Shown in pieces: positions 31,101-38,610 of a DNA stretch of 64,000 nt. The DNA is from a bacterium (GTDB lineage: Bacteria; Armatimonadota; UBA5829). Position 1 is the stretch's first letter. Each line of letters starts with the position of its first letter. A program made the position numbers and the translations under genes. The notes under the pieces are model-generated. The model was given only the letters and a program-made list of their open reading frames with translations. It was not told the DNA's origin and made no database searches. The stretch is from positions 1 through 64,000 of the forward strand of contig JAJFUS010000005.1 of the NCBI GenBank assembly GCA_021372295.1. The letters run 5' to 3'.

Positions 31101-32682
31101 GTCATGGTTACTTACCAGCAAAGTGCCTCTGCTGGACGAAAACGGGGATGTGACCGGTGTTTTGGGAACATATCATGATATAACCGATCGCAAACAGATG
31201 GAAGAAGCGCTGAGGATCAGCGAAATGAACTACGAGACGATCTTCAACGTCATTGATTACGGCATTGTTATCTACGACCTAGACACCGGCGTGATCTTGG
31301 ATGTGAATTCCACGGCAAAGGCCTTATTTGATAGGCCGGAAGAGGAAATAATCGGCAGAACAGCCGATATGTTGAGCGGGGAGGATCATCGTTACGGTGC
31401 GAAAGTGCTGGAAAAGCTCGCCGCGGGAAAGCCACAGACAGTTGAACGGCTGTTTCGCAACAAAGACGGCGAACTGTCCGTTTGGGAAGTTCACCTGAAT
31501 ACCGCCGTTCTGCAAGGCGTAAAACGAATTGTGGGGGTAATCCACGATGCTACCGAACGCAAGCGGGCTGAAGAAGCACTCAAAAACAGCGAAGAGAAAT
31601 TCCGAGCCGTGGCCGAGTACGCCAGGGCCGGAATCATGCTAGTGCAGGACGAACGGGTAATATATGCAAATCCTTATGCCGTCGAGTACACCGGGCGTCC
31701 GCTGGACGAGATCATCGGCATATCCCGTGGATTAATGATAAGCCCGGAATATCGAGACATAGCGGAAGAACAAATGCTCAGAAGCATGGCTGGGGAGGCT
31801 CTGACTTCCGGCGACCTCAAGGTGATTACCCCTTCAGGCGAAGTGAAGTGGATACAGATGTCATCAGCCTCTTTCGATTATATGGGCAAGCGCACTCTGC
31901 TCACCGTCGCTATCGACATAACCGAACGCAATAAAGCCAGAGAGAGCCTGTTGGAACTCACCAGAACGTTGGAATCCCGCGTCGCCGAACGCACTCTTCA
32001 GCTTGAAACCGCCAACAAAGAGATGGAAGCATTCACCTACTCCGTCTCCCACGATCTGCGAGCGCCCTTAAGAAGCATTGACGGCTTCAGTATGGCCCTG
32101 CTCGAAGAATATTCGGACGCGTTGGACGCCACCGGCCAGGACTACCTCAGACGAGTGCGCGCGGCTGCGCAGCGAATGGGACGGCTTATCGACGATCTCC
32201 TGCGTCTGTCCAGAATCAATCGCGCGGAAATGCTGTATAAGAACGTCAACATAAGCGGCATGGCTCTGGAAATACTGACAAGCCTCCAGCAGACCGATAC
32301 GGAGCGAAAAATGGAGTTTGTAATCCAGCCGGACATTGAGGTCAGAGGAGATGCTAATCTGCTTCGGATTGCTATGGAAAATCTGCTGGACAATGCATGG
32401 AAGTTTACCGGCAGGCGATCGGTAGGAAGAATAGAGGTGGGAACGGAGCTTACCGACAGCGAGCAAATCGTTTACGTCCGGGACAATGGAGCCGGATTCG
32501 ATATGGCATATCTGGAAAAGCTGTTCCAGCCTTTCCACCGGCTCCACGCCGATGCGGAATTTCCCGGCACGGGTATAGGGCTTGCCATAGTGAGACGAGT
32601 TATAAGCAGGCACGGAGGCCGCGTATGGGCGACCGGAGAAGTAGACCACGGAGCGGTATTTTCATTTGCACTGCCGCGATAG
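28150..32682 (+). CDS. Soluble histidine kinase with ten PAS domains
   Basis: This 1510-residue kinase has no membrane segment. It has ten successive PAS/PAC units (about 125 residues each, most closed by a D-I-(S/T)-x-R-K type linker), then HisKA and HATPase. Four central PAS copies begin almost identically (ASEANYREIF(D/N)SVND), showing recent tandem duplication. The H-box is SVSHDLRAPLRSIDGF, the N-box NLLDNAWKFT, and the G-boxes DNGAGFDM and GTGIGLAIV, all intact. GAGGAAA precedes the ATG. It is followed, after a hairpin repeat, by an Rcp-type response regulator that is its likely partner. Signals sensed are unknown. Confidence 0.93.
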   Translation: MSKSEARYRTIFDSLSDAILVCDLQTGEVLDANQRACELYGYTRDEMLHKSMDTLIPGLPPHNHEPPHLFESPAKDKSERVFWIEASLRAANIEGKEQLLAVIREVSDRKRLQLSGHKFQQLYENMMDAFCIVDMSGRMIEFNKAFKDMLGYSEDEIREMTFPDITPEKWRTTESQIIRDQILKRGYSDIYEKDYVNKDGHVIPVELRTFLVRDDSGEITGMCAIIRDITERKRSEEALRKSEIKFRSLVEQSPFAFSSFSPDGRLVYANPAWNKLWHVSLEDLEYMKEHWRILEDEQMKELGVTSYLERAFAGETVEIPIVKFDGRRSGENIGVEAGGKSIWTRSRAFPIHDDQDNIVEVVLLHEDVTNRVMAEEELRASEANYREIFDSVNDAIIVQNIDNGNIVDVNRTMMEMYHCTKEEAVNMRRDGFSEGLSPYTHKEALEWIRRAVEEGPQLFEWKARDTTGRLFWTEINVRKATIGGMDRILALVRDISERKHIEEELRASEANYREIFDSVNDVILVLNAETGEIVDVNRAFEGIYYYTREEVSNLDIGNISEGTPPYSQKDALKWVGKAAKKGPQLFEWKARRKTGEVFWVEVNLKKATIAGMDRVLAIVRDISGRKLIEEELRASEANYREIFNSVNDAIFVHDMNTGAILDVNRTMMEMYHCTSEEARNFNLGSISEGIPPYTHKEALEWIRKAAVDGAQIFEWRSKDPKERGFWVEVNLKRATIGGQDRVLALVRDISERKRAEEELRASEANYREIFDSVNDAILIQDIDNGAIVDVNRTFTEVLGHSREEAVKLIVVDISEGSPPYTQKEAMEWFRKAGAEGPQLFEWKCKRKTGEVFWTEVNLKKTIIGGVGRMLALIRDITERKKIEALLKKQMEELFESRQMLRTVLDAIPQRVFWKDKNSVYVGCNKSFATDIGLADPSEVIGKTDYDTSPPGMADKYRATDLEIMETGRWKLNFEDYVTKPDGCKSWLLTSKVPLLDENGDVTGVLGTYHDITDRKQMEEALRISEMNYETIFNVIDYGIVIYDLDTGVILDVNSTAKALFDRPEEEIIGRTADMLSGEDHRYGAKVLEKLAAGKPQTVERLFRNKDGELSVWEVHLNTAVLQGVKRIVGVIHDATERKRAEEALKNSEEKFRAVAEYARAGIMLVQDERVIYANPYAVEYTGRPLDEIIGISRGLMISPEYRDIAEEQMLRSMAGEALTSGDLKVITPSGEVKWIQMSSASFDYMGKRTLLTVAIDITERNKARESLLELTRTLESRVAERTLQLETANKEMEAFTYSVSHDLRAPLRSIDGFSMALLEEYSDALDATGQDYLRRVRAAAQRMGRLIDDLLRLSRINRAEMLYKNVNISGMALEILTSLQQTDTERKMEFVIQPDIEVRGDANLLRIAMENLLDNAWKFTGRRSVGRIEVGTELTDSEQIVYVRDNGAGFDMAYLEKLFQPFHRLHADAEFPGTGIGLAIVRRVISRHGGRVWATGEVDHGAVFSFALPR

Positions 32683-32702
32683 TTCAATCTTGCGGGATTT
32701 TC

Positions 32703-32879
32703 TTGGGGCTCTGCCCCAAACCCTGCCAGAGACCTTGTCTCTGGACTCTGCAAGGAAACCATGTTTCCTTGACCTTCTGACCCGAACTTAATTATCCCCT
32801 TAAGGGGGTAATTAAGTTCGATACGGGGGTCCAGGGGCCACTCGGCTCCTGGCGGGAGTCTGAGGGTAAAACCCTCAGA
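32703..32879. repeat. Mosaic hairpin repeat, copy B
   Basis: It is nearly identical to copy A. It begins with TTGGGGC-TCT-GCCCCAA (32703-32719), contains the 38-bp palindrome with one change (32783-32820, altered at 32808), and ends with the perfect hairpin TCTGAGGGT-AAA-ACCCTCAGA (32859-32879). The CCAAGGGC..GCCCTTGG module of copy A is absent. It lies between the kinase and response-regulator genes. Confidence 0.88.
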
Positions 32880-32925
32880 TAATTCTCGCAGATCTGAATT
32901 TTTGCGCCGAGAGGAGGTTGAGCCA

Positions 32926-33384
32926 TTGTCGCGTTCAATCATACTTTTAGTGGAAGACAATGCGGACGATGTGGCGCTTACGAAGCGCGCTTTCAAGAAG
33001 AGCAACATCTTAAACAAAGTGGTGGTGGCCGGCGACGGCATCGAAGCAATGAATTACCTTTTCTGCGAAGGCGAATACGCCGGGCGCGACCCCGATGAAA
33101 TGCCGGCTGTCGTTCTTCTGGACCTGAAGCTGCCGAGAGTAGATGGAATGGAAGTGCTTCGCCGCGTAAGAGCCGACGAAAGAACAAAGCTGCTGCCCAT
33201 AGTCGTGCTTACTTCGTCAAAAGAGGAAGAAGATGTAATCAGAAGCTACAGTCTCGGAGCCAACAGCTACGTTCGGAAACCTGTAGACTTCAACGAGTTC
33301 GTGGAAGCCGTCTCCAGGCTGGGGCTGTACTGGCTGATCGTCAACGAGACTCCTCCAAGCAGCGGAAAACGAGTCTGCAAATGA
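32926..33384 (+). CDS. Single-domain response regulator (Rcp1/CheY-like)
   Basis: A 152-residue receiver domain with acidic pocket E10-D11, phospho-acceptor D66 (VVLLDLKLP), Thr in VVLTSSKE and Lys in VRKPVDF. The long alpha3/beta3 insertion (CEGEYAGRDPDEMP) is typical of Rcp-type regulators paired with multi-PAS or phytochrome kinases. The start is a TTG eight bases after GAGGAGG. An upstream in-frame TTG at 32902 lacks a ribosome site. The stop overlaps the next gene as ATGA. Confidence 0.9.
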   Translation: MSRSIILLVEDNADDVALTKRAFKKSNILNKVVVAGDGIEAMNYLFCEGEYAGRDPDEMPAVVLLDLKLPRVDGMEVLRRVRADERTKLLPIVVLTSSKEEEDVIRSYSLGANSYVRKPVDFNEFVEAVSRLGLYWLIVNETPPSSGKRVCK

Positions 33385-34742
33385 ACACTTCCTTAAGGCT
33401 GCTGATCGTGGAAGACTCGGAAGACGATGCATTCCTGTTGATACGCCATCTGAAGCAAGGTGGATACGATCTGACGTACAGGCGAGTCGAGACAGCCGGG
33501 GAAATGAGCGCCGCGCTGGACGAGCAGCAATGGGATGTCGTAATATCCGATTATGTCATGCCGCATTTCAGCGGACTGAGCGCGCTGAAGGTGATGCAGG
33601 AAAAGGGTATCGACCTGCCGTTTATCGTCGTGTCTGGTAAAATCGGAGAGCACATAGCCGTCGAGGCGATGAAAGCCGGCGCGCACGATTACGTTTTGAA
33701 AGACAATCTGGCTCGTCTGATTCCAGCCATCAGACGGGAGATTCAGGAAGCCAAAGACCGGCAGGAACGCAGACGAGTGCAGGATGCTCTTAAGGAATCC
33801 GAACGACGCTTGGCTGAAATCATCAACTTTCTTCCCGACGCAACTTTCGCCATCGACGAAAACGGCATAATAATAGCCTGGAACCGCGCAACCGAGAAGA
33901 TGACCGGTTACAAAGCGGAGGAGATGCTGGGCAAAGGCAACTGTGAGCATTCAATACCTTTCTATGGCGAGAGAAGACCGGCGCTTGTCAATATGGTAAT
34001 GAAACCCATAGAGGAAGTCAGGAAAATGTACGACAACCTGGTAGTGGAAGGCCACACTATGATGTCCGAAGCATATATTCCCATCCCTCGCGGTCAAAGC
34101 GGCTACATGTGGTTCAAAGCGACGCCGCTTTATGACATGCAGGGCAATGTAGTCGGAGCGATAGAGTCCGTCAGGGACGTTACCGACCGCAAAATGGCCG
34201 AAGAGCACAAGCGGGAGTTTTACCGTCGCACTATTCTGGCCGCAACCGACGGAAAACTGTTGATAACGGAAAAAAATGAGATAGAGCGCGTGGCGGGCAA
34301 TCCCATAGCCGTATTCGAGGTCAGAAGCGGCGAGGACGTCGGCACAACTCGAAATGCCATCACCGGCATAATCCAATCATCAGGACTGGAAGAATCCAGG
34401 GTGCATGATTTTTCGGTAGCTGTCGGCGAAGCGCTAACAAACGCATTCAAGCACGCCGGTGGAGGAATTGCATCAATTCACACGCTACCAAAGGCGATTA
34501 TGGTTGTGGTGTCGGACAAAGGCCCAGGAATCGAGGCGATGACCATCCCAAAAGTTGCTCTGGAAAGGGGCTACACCACCGCCGGAACGCTGGGGATGGG
34601 CTACAAGATCATTATTTCAGTTGCGGACAGAGTGCACCTGACGACAGGCTCCGCCGGCACTACAGTGGGCATCGAAATGGCCCTCGAACCGTCGCCGGAG
34701 GACATGTTCCGAATCGCCCGCGGCACCGGCTGGACCGAATAA
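33381..34742 (+). CDS. Receiver-PAS-RsbW-type ATPase regulator
   Basis: The 453-residue protein has a receiver domain (D57 in VVISDYVMP), a PAS domain (about 145-270) and a C-terminal HATPase_c_2 domain. The ATPase domain has N-box SVAVGEALTNAFKHAGGG and G-box region SDKGPGIEAM..GTLGMGYKII. There is no HisKA H-box. The ATPase therefore resembles anti-sigma factor serine kinases (RsbW/SpoIIAB) more than histidine kinases. It overlaps the preceding regulator by four bases. A phosphorelay feeding into partner switching is the likely scheme. Confidence 0.87.
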   Translation: MNTSLRLLIVEDSEDDAFLLIRHLKQGGYDLTYRRVETAGEMSAALDEQQWDVVISDYVMPHFSGLSALKVMQEKGIDLPFIVVSGKIGEHIAVEAMKAGAHDYVLKDNLARLIPAIRREIQEAKDRQERRRVQDALKESERRLAEIINFLPDATFAIDENGIIIAWNRATEKMTGYKAEEMLGKGNCEHSIPFYGERRPALVNMVMKPIEEVRKMYDNLVVEGHTMMSEAYIPIPRGQSGYMWFKATPLYDMQGNVVGAIESVRDVTDRKMAEEHKREFYRRTILAATDGKLLITEKNEIERVAGNPIAVFEVRSGEDVGTTRNAITGIIQSSGLEESRVHDFSVAVGEALTNAFKHAGGGIASIHTLPKAIMVVVSDKGPGIEAMTIPKVALERGYTTAGTLGMGYKIIISVADRVHLTTGSAGTTVGIEMALEPSPEDMFRIARGTGWTE

Positions 34743-34747
34743 ACGAC

Positions 34748-36850
34748 TTAAACCCGCACTATTTCTCCTCTGCTGACCCTAAACCGCAGAATTGAGGGGT
34801 CGAGTCCGGCGAAAAGTTCGGCGATCTCCGGGTGACACGTAAAAAACATCACCTGGTTGGACTTGGAAAGTTCCAGTATCGCGCATGCGGCGGCTCGAGA
34901 CCTGCCGGGATCGAAATTTACAAGGATGTCGTCCATTATGACAGGCAGCGGCTCGGCGCTCAGAGCATATTCCAGAATCAACCCGAAGCGCAGAGCCAGA
35001 TAAAGCTGCTCGCGAGTCCCGCGAGAGAGCTTCGCGACATCTTTTCGCAGACCCTCAGGGGTCTCGAGCTCCACTTCCTCGCGCCCCATAGGTGAAAGGA
35101 TTCGCGCATACTTGCCCGAGGTGATCGCGCTCACAAAACCCGACGCCGCCCGGATCACTCTCGGCTGCCTCTCGCGCTCGTACTTGCTTCTGGTCTGCTG
35201 AAGTATCGCCCTGCAAATCGCCTTCGACGCCCACTCGGAAGAATGCTTTTCCAGTTGAGCCTTCAGCGAGCGCTCATGCAACAAGGCGTCTGAAAGTTCG
35301 TCGCTTTTCTCCATTTCGGCAATCTTTTGGCTCGTTGCGCCGCGTTTGTGTGTGTGATCGGCCAATTCCGACGCCAGACTCGCACGCTTCTCCCGCTGAA
35401 GCTGCAGAGCCGAGCCTATCGACAACTGATCCGTTGAGGTTAAAGCCGACTCGACAGCCGGGCCGTTTCCCTGCCCCGCTATCAGTTCGATCTCCGACTC
35501 GCGTTTCTCGATCTCGCGAAGCAGCTCGTTTCGCCGGACATAGTTCGATGCGCGCCGGCGGAAGTCTTCTTCATCGGCAGCTCCTCCCGCCCGGATCAGC
35601 GCTTCCCGTTCTTCCTGAGCCTGCCGCAGTTCGCAGTCCAGCAACTGCATTTCGCGAGAGATTCGTTCGACCAATTCGCCGCGAAGTCTGCCGGACTGTT
35701 CAAGCAGTTCCGCGCGTCGCCGCTTTTCAGACGCCTCGATGCCCGCCTGTATTTTGAACCCCGTCGCGGCAGCGATCAATCCCAACAGGCCGAACGCAGC
35801 CGCTGCCAGTATGTTCTGCCGGAATGCGGCGGCAAGCATAATCGAGCAAGCGGCGATTACGATGCCGATATGCTTGGCTGATGCCAACCTCACATGAGCC
35901 GCGTTATCTTCGACGGATCGATCGTCTTCCGACTGCCGTTGCTTTTCAGCCTCGAGATCGCCCCGCTTGAGCTCCACCCGTCTCTTTGCGTCGCTCAATT
36001 TCTCGGTAAGCCTTTCGAGCCGCGCGACGCCATCCTGGGGGAACACTTCGATCCCAGGAATTCGTTCAAGCGACGTCCGCGCCGCATACAGCGATTCCCA
36101 GCTCGGCCAGGCTTTGTCCATCTGTTCGAGCCGGACAATCTCGCGATGCACGGCGTCTGACGAAGTTTCAATCTCCTCAATGGCCTTGTTGAGACCGGCA
36201 AGTTGGGCGCGCAGATTGTCGTAATCGCCTCCGACCGCGCTCAATTCCCTGAGTTTTGCCTGGGAATTGTCGATCTCGGCAAGCAGAGCGTTGATTGCCG
36301 GCCTGCTCGCCCTCGGAGAAAACAGCGCCGCCATTTCGCTGTCGAGCCGCTTTTCGACATCCACCGCCGAAATGTGTCCCGCGCCAGTGCCGTAGCTGTA
36401 TATTCTGGATCGAACGTCCTGCCCCTTAAGCGATTCCAGACCCTGGAGTTCGTCCAGGCTGAACGCGAACACGTTTCGATACAGGTCTTTGGTCACTCCA
36501 GGAATGAGTTGGCCGATCATTTCCTCGCCCGCAATCGAGCCATCCGGCAGAGTCACCTCGACCAGCCCCTGCGCTCTGCCAGGGCCACGCTTAATGATGT
36601 ATTGCCTGCCGTCTCGGTCGAAGTGGAGCTTGATAAGCCCTCCGTGTTCGACGTCCGCGACAGGCTTGTACGGGTTTTCTCTGCTGGTTCCGATCTCAAA
36701 ACCAAAGAAAATCGCCCTAAAAAACGCCAGAAGAGTGCTTTTTCCGGCTTCATTATCGCCGACGAACACATTCAACCCGCCCGACAGGCCATCTCTGCGG
36801 ATTCCCGAAAAAACTCCAAAACCGGATATAAAAAACTCGCTGATTTTCAT
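34748..36850 (-). CDS. YhaN/SbcC-like coiled-coil AAA ATPase
   Basis: A 700-residue SMC-like ATPase. The N-terminal lobe has FISGFGVF and Walker A VGDNEAGKSTLL. A long coiled-coil region follows, interrupted near residues 330-375 by a hydrophobic hairpin (two helices, AACSIMLAAAFRQNILAAAA) that may insert in a membrane. The C-terminal lobe has LSRGTREQLYLALRFGL (signature) and LPVIMDDILVNFD (Walker B). The hydrophobic insertion fits Bacillus YhaN-type proteins more than classical SbcC. It starts three bases after the nuclease gene, so the two should form a Mre11-Rad50-like DNA end-processing complex. Confidence 0.87.
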   Translation of the reverse strand: MKISEFFISGFGVFSGIRRDGLSGGLNVFVGDNEAGKSTLLAFFRAIFFGFEIGTSRENPYKPVADVEHGGLIKLHFDRDGRQYIIKRGPGRAQGLVEVTLPDGSIAGEEMIGQLIPGVTKDLYRNVFAFSLDELQGLESLKGQDVRSRIYSYGTGAGHISAVDVEKRLDSEMAALFSPRASRPAINALLAEIDNSQAKLRELSAVGGDYDNLRAQLAGLNKAIEEIETSSDAVHREIVRLEQMDKAWPSWESLYAARTSLERIPGIEVFPQDGVARLERLTEKLSDAKRRVELKRGDLEAEKQRQSEDDRSVEDNAAHVRLASAKHIGIVIAACSIMLAAAFRQNILAAAAFGLLGLIAAATGFKIQAGIEASEKRRRAELLEQSGRLRGELVERISREMQLLDCELRQAQEEREALIRAGGAADEEDFRRRASNYVRRNELLREIEKRESEIELIAGQGNGPAVESALTSTDQLSIGSALQLQREKRASLASELADHTHKRGATSQKIAEMEKSDELSDALLHERSLKAQLEKHSSEWASKAICRAILQQTRSKYERERQPRVIRAASGFVSAITSGKYARILSPMGREEVELETPEGLRKDVAKLSRGTREQLYLALRFGLILEYALSAEPLPVIMDDILVNFDPGRSRAAACAILELSKSNQVMFFTCHPEIAELFAGLDPSILRFRVSRGEIVRV

Positions 36851-36853
36851 TGG

Positions 36854-38101
36854 TTAACTCAAGGCATCCAGGCCGTACGTCTGGGCCATATCCAGCCATT
36901 CAAGAAGTTGATCATCCGTAGGCTCATCGAGATACGCGCGCCCCCGCCCATGACCCCACAGCGGCTCCAACGCAATTCTAAGTTCGGCTAGCCTAGCCGA
37001 ATCATTGCGCGCCTCCTGCATCTGCCGCAGAAAGTCGCCCAGGAAATCTTCGGATTTTCGCCGCTCGTCAATATTCACGTCCGGCATGGTATGGTCTCGA
37101 ACAGACTCCACCCAGACAAGCCTCTCACGCCCGGCCTCGCCGTCTCGAAGCTCCGCCGCGATGTCATCAAGCATTCCCTTGCGAGCCAGATTCTGGTGCA
37201 CAGCGGTTCTGCCGGTAAGATGAAAGCGAACCAGCGCGGGACGTCGAGCTTCGCGCCGGATAGCTTCGACTTTCTCGCCAAGCGCGTCGATAAGTTCCTG
37301 TTCTGAGGTAATCGACGACGCGCAAATCTCTTCATTGAACCAACGCACGGCATCAGTTTCAACAAATTCCAGACTCGCGCAACCCGCATCGTCCACATTC
37401 ACTATGTAGCACCCCTTCGGCCCGGTCTCTTTCGGGTTCAACCCCTGCGGGTTGCCCGGATAGACTATAGCCGGAGCGCCATCACGCAGCACGCATCTCT
37501 TGTGAATGTGACCCAGCGCCCAGTAGTCGAACCCGGAGTCGACAAGATCGGCTATGGAGCAGGGAGCGTAAGGTTCGTGGGGGGCGGATTGACCGCAGTT
37601 GCAGTGCAGCACGGCAATGGAAAAAGGCGAGCCGTTATCTCGCGCAAACCGGCGCGAAAGGTTCTCGGTAACTGCGGGGTTGGCGTAACTGATGCCGTGG
37701 ACTGTCGCGATTTCGCGGCCTTGGCGGATCACGGGGCGACTTTCGGCTTCGGTCGATGAGAAAAAGCAGGCGGCGTATGGCCAGTCGAGGCTCGCGCTCC
37801 ATCCGCCGGATGGGTCGTGATTTCCGCAAACTACATATGATGAAATTCCCGCGTCGGCCAACCGTTCGAGAGCAGCGCGGAACTTAAGCTGCGCGCGCAG
37901 GCTCTTGTCGCGAGAATTGTACACATCCCCCGATACCACTAGAAAATCTACGCGCCGGCTCAAACATAGCTCGACGATATTGTCCAAAGCGACAAATGTC
38001 GCGTTTTTCAAGATCAAGGCCAGTTCGGACGGCACGTCACCCAGACCGTCGAACGGGCAATCAAGGTGCACATCGGCTGCATGTACGAATGTAAACGCCA
38101 T
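36854..38101 (-). CDS. SbcD/Mre11-like metallophosphoesterase exonuclease
   Basis: A 415-residue DNA repair nuclease. Its metallophosphoesterase motifs are HAADVHLD, VVSGDVYN, CGNHDPSGG and GHIHKR, in the order and spacing of Mre11/SbcD/YhaO. The C-terminal ~150 residues are the capping and partner-binding region. I use ATG 38101. A GTG at 38113 would begin two bases after the terminator T-run. Transcription starts from TTGACA-N16-TATATT (38356-38383) and must pass a c-di-AMP riboswitch and a terminator before reaching this gene, so expression is probably controlled by c-di-AMP. Confidence 0.88.
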   Translation of the reverse strand: MAFTFVHAADVHLDCPFDGLGDVPSELALILKNATFVALDNIVELCLSRRVDFLVVSGDVYNSRDKSLRAQLKFRAALERLADAGISSYVVCGNHDPSGGWSASLDWPYAACFFSSTEAESRPVIRQGREIATVHGISYANPAVTENLSRRFARDNGSPFSIAVLHCNCGQSAPHEPYAPCSIADLVDSGFDYWALGHIHKRCVLRDGAPAIVYPGNPQGLNPKETGPKGCYIVNVDDAGCASLEFVETDAVRWFNEEICASSITSEQELIDALGEKVEAIRREARRPALVRFHLTGRTAVHQNLARKGMLDDIAAELRDGEAGRERLVWVESVRDHTMPDVNIDERRKSEDFLGDFLRQMQEARNDSARLAELRIALEPLWGHGRGRAYLDEPTDDQLLEWLDMAQTYGLDALS

Positions 38102-38114
38102 ACCCCGTCTCACT

Positions 38115-38143
38115 AAAAAAGCTGCGGTGACAAATACCGCAGC
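38115..38143 (-). terminator. Riboswitch-controlled terminator
   Basis: On the minus strand GCTGCGGT pairs perfectly with ACCGCAGC around a seven-base loop, followed by TTTTTT. It ends 13 bases before the nuclease start codon, which makes sense only as a regulated terminator. Confidence 0.85.
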
Positions 38144-38171
38144 GATAGTTAGGCAAAATTATCTTCCTGCC

Positions 38172-38277
38172 GCGCCTGCGGAGTTAGCTGTCGGGCTAGG
38201 GTAGGAAGCGCCCCTTGCGTTGCCGCACTCGCCCCTTAAGTTCGGGTTCTCCGCTCTCTCACCGAGAAATTCGGCGC
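38172..38277 (-). ncRNA. Cyclic-di-AMP (ydaO/yuaA) riboswitch aptamer
   Basis: The minus strand reads GGCGCCGAA, GCGGAGAACCCG, GGGGCGAG, a CCTACCCTAGCCCGACAG stretch and CTAACTCCGCAGGCGC. The block CCGACAGCTAACTCCG is the hallmark of the ydaO class, and GCCGAA..GGAGAACC..GGGG.GA follows its consensus order. The closing stem GCGCC/GGCGC spans 38277-38172. It lies between a promoter and a terminator that precede the SbcD-YhaN-like operon. Confidence 0.9.
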
Positions 38278-38355
38278 CAAATTGTGTAATTCGGTTTTAT
38301 ATTCGATTGTACAGTTGTGTGGAACTGGTAAGGTAATATATACCTCAGTTAATAT

Positions 38356-38383
38356 AATATAGCATGGCTGCAGGCTTTGTCAA
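38356..38383 (-). promoter_or_regulatory. Promoter of the c-di-AMP riboswitch/nuclease operon
   Basis: On the minus strand TTGACA (38383-38378) and TATATT (38361-38356) are 16 bases apart. The transcript would start near 38349, about 70 bases before the aptamer. Confidence 0.65.
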
Positions 38384-38575
38384 CAGCTCGTAATACGAGG
38401 TAGCGAACGCGCGCACAAGGCAGTCACAAATCGCCCGCATTATGCCGGGGCATCCAATTCATTGAACACCCGCGCATACGCCCTTTGTCAATTAAGGATC
38501 CACAATAAAAACATCAGTCGATGGGCTTTTCGGACAATTACAAATTAGATGTATATGCCTGCGAATCCCGGGCTA

Positions 38576-38604
38576 TTGCCCAAAATCGCCCAAAAGAGTA
38601 TACT
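38576..38604 (+). promoter_or_regulatory. Sigma70 promoter abutting nuoN
   Basis: TTGCCC (38576-38581) and TATACT (38599-38604) are 17 bases apart. The -10 box ends six bases before an in-frame GTG at 38611, so the mRNA may be leaderless. Confidence 0.55.
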
Positions 38605-38610
38605 CTCATT

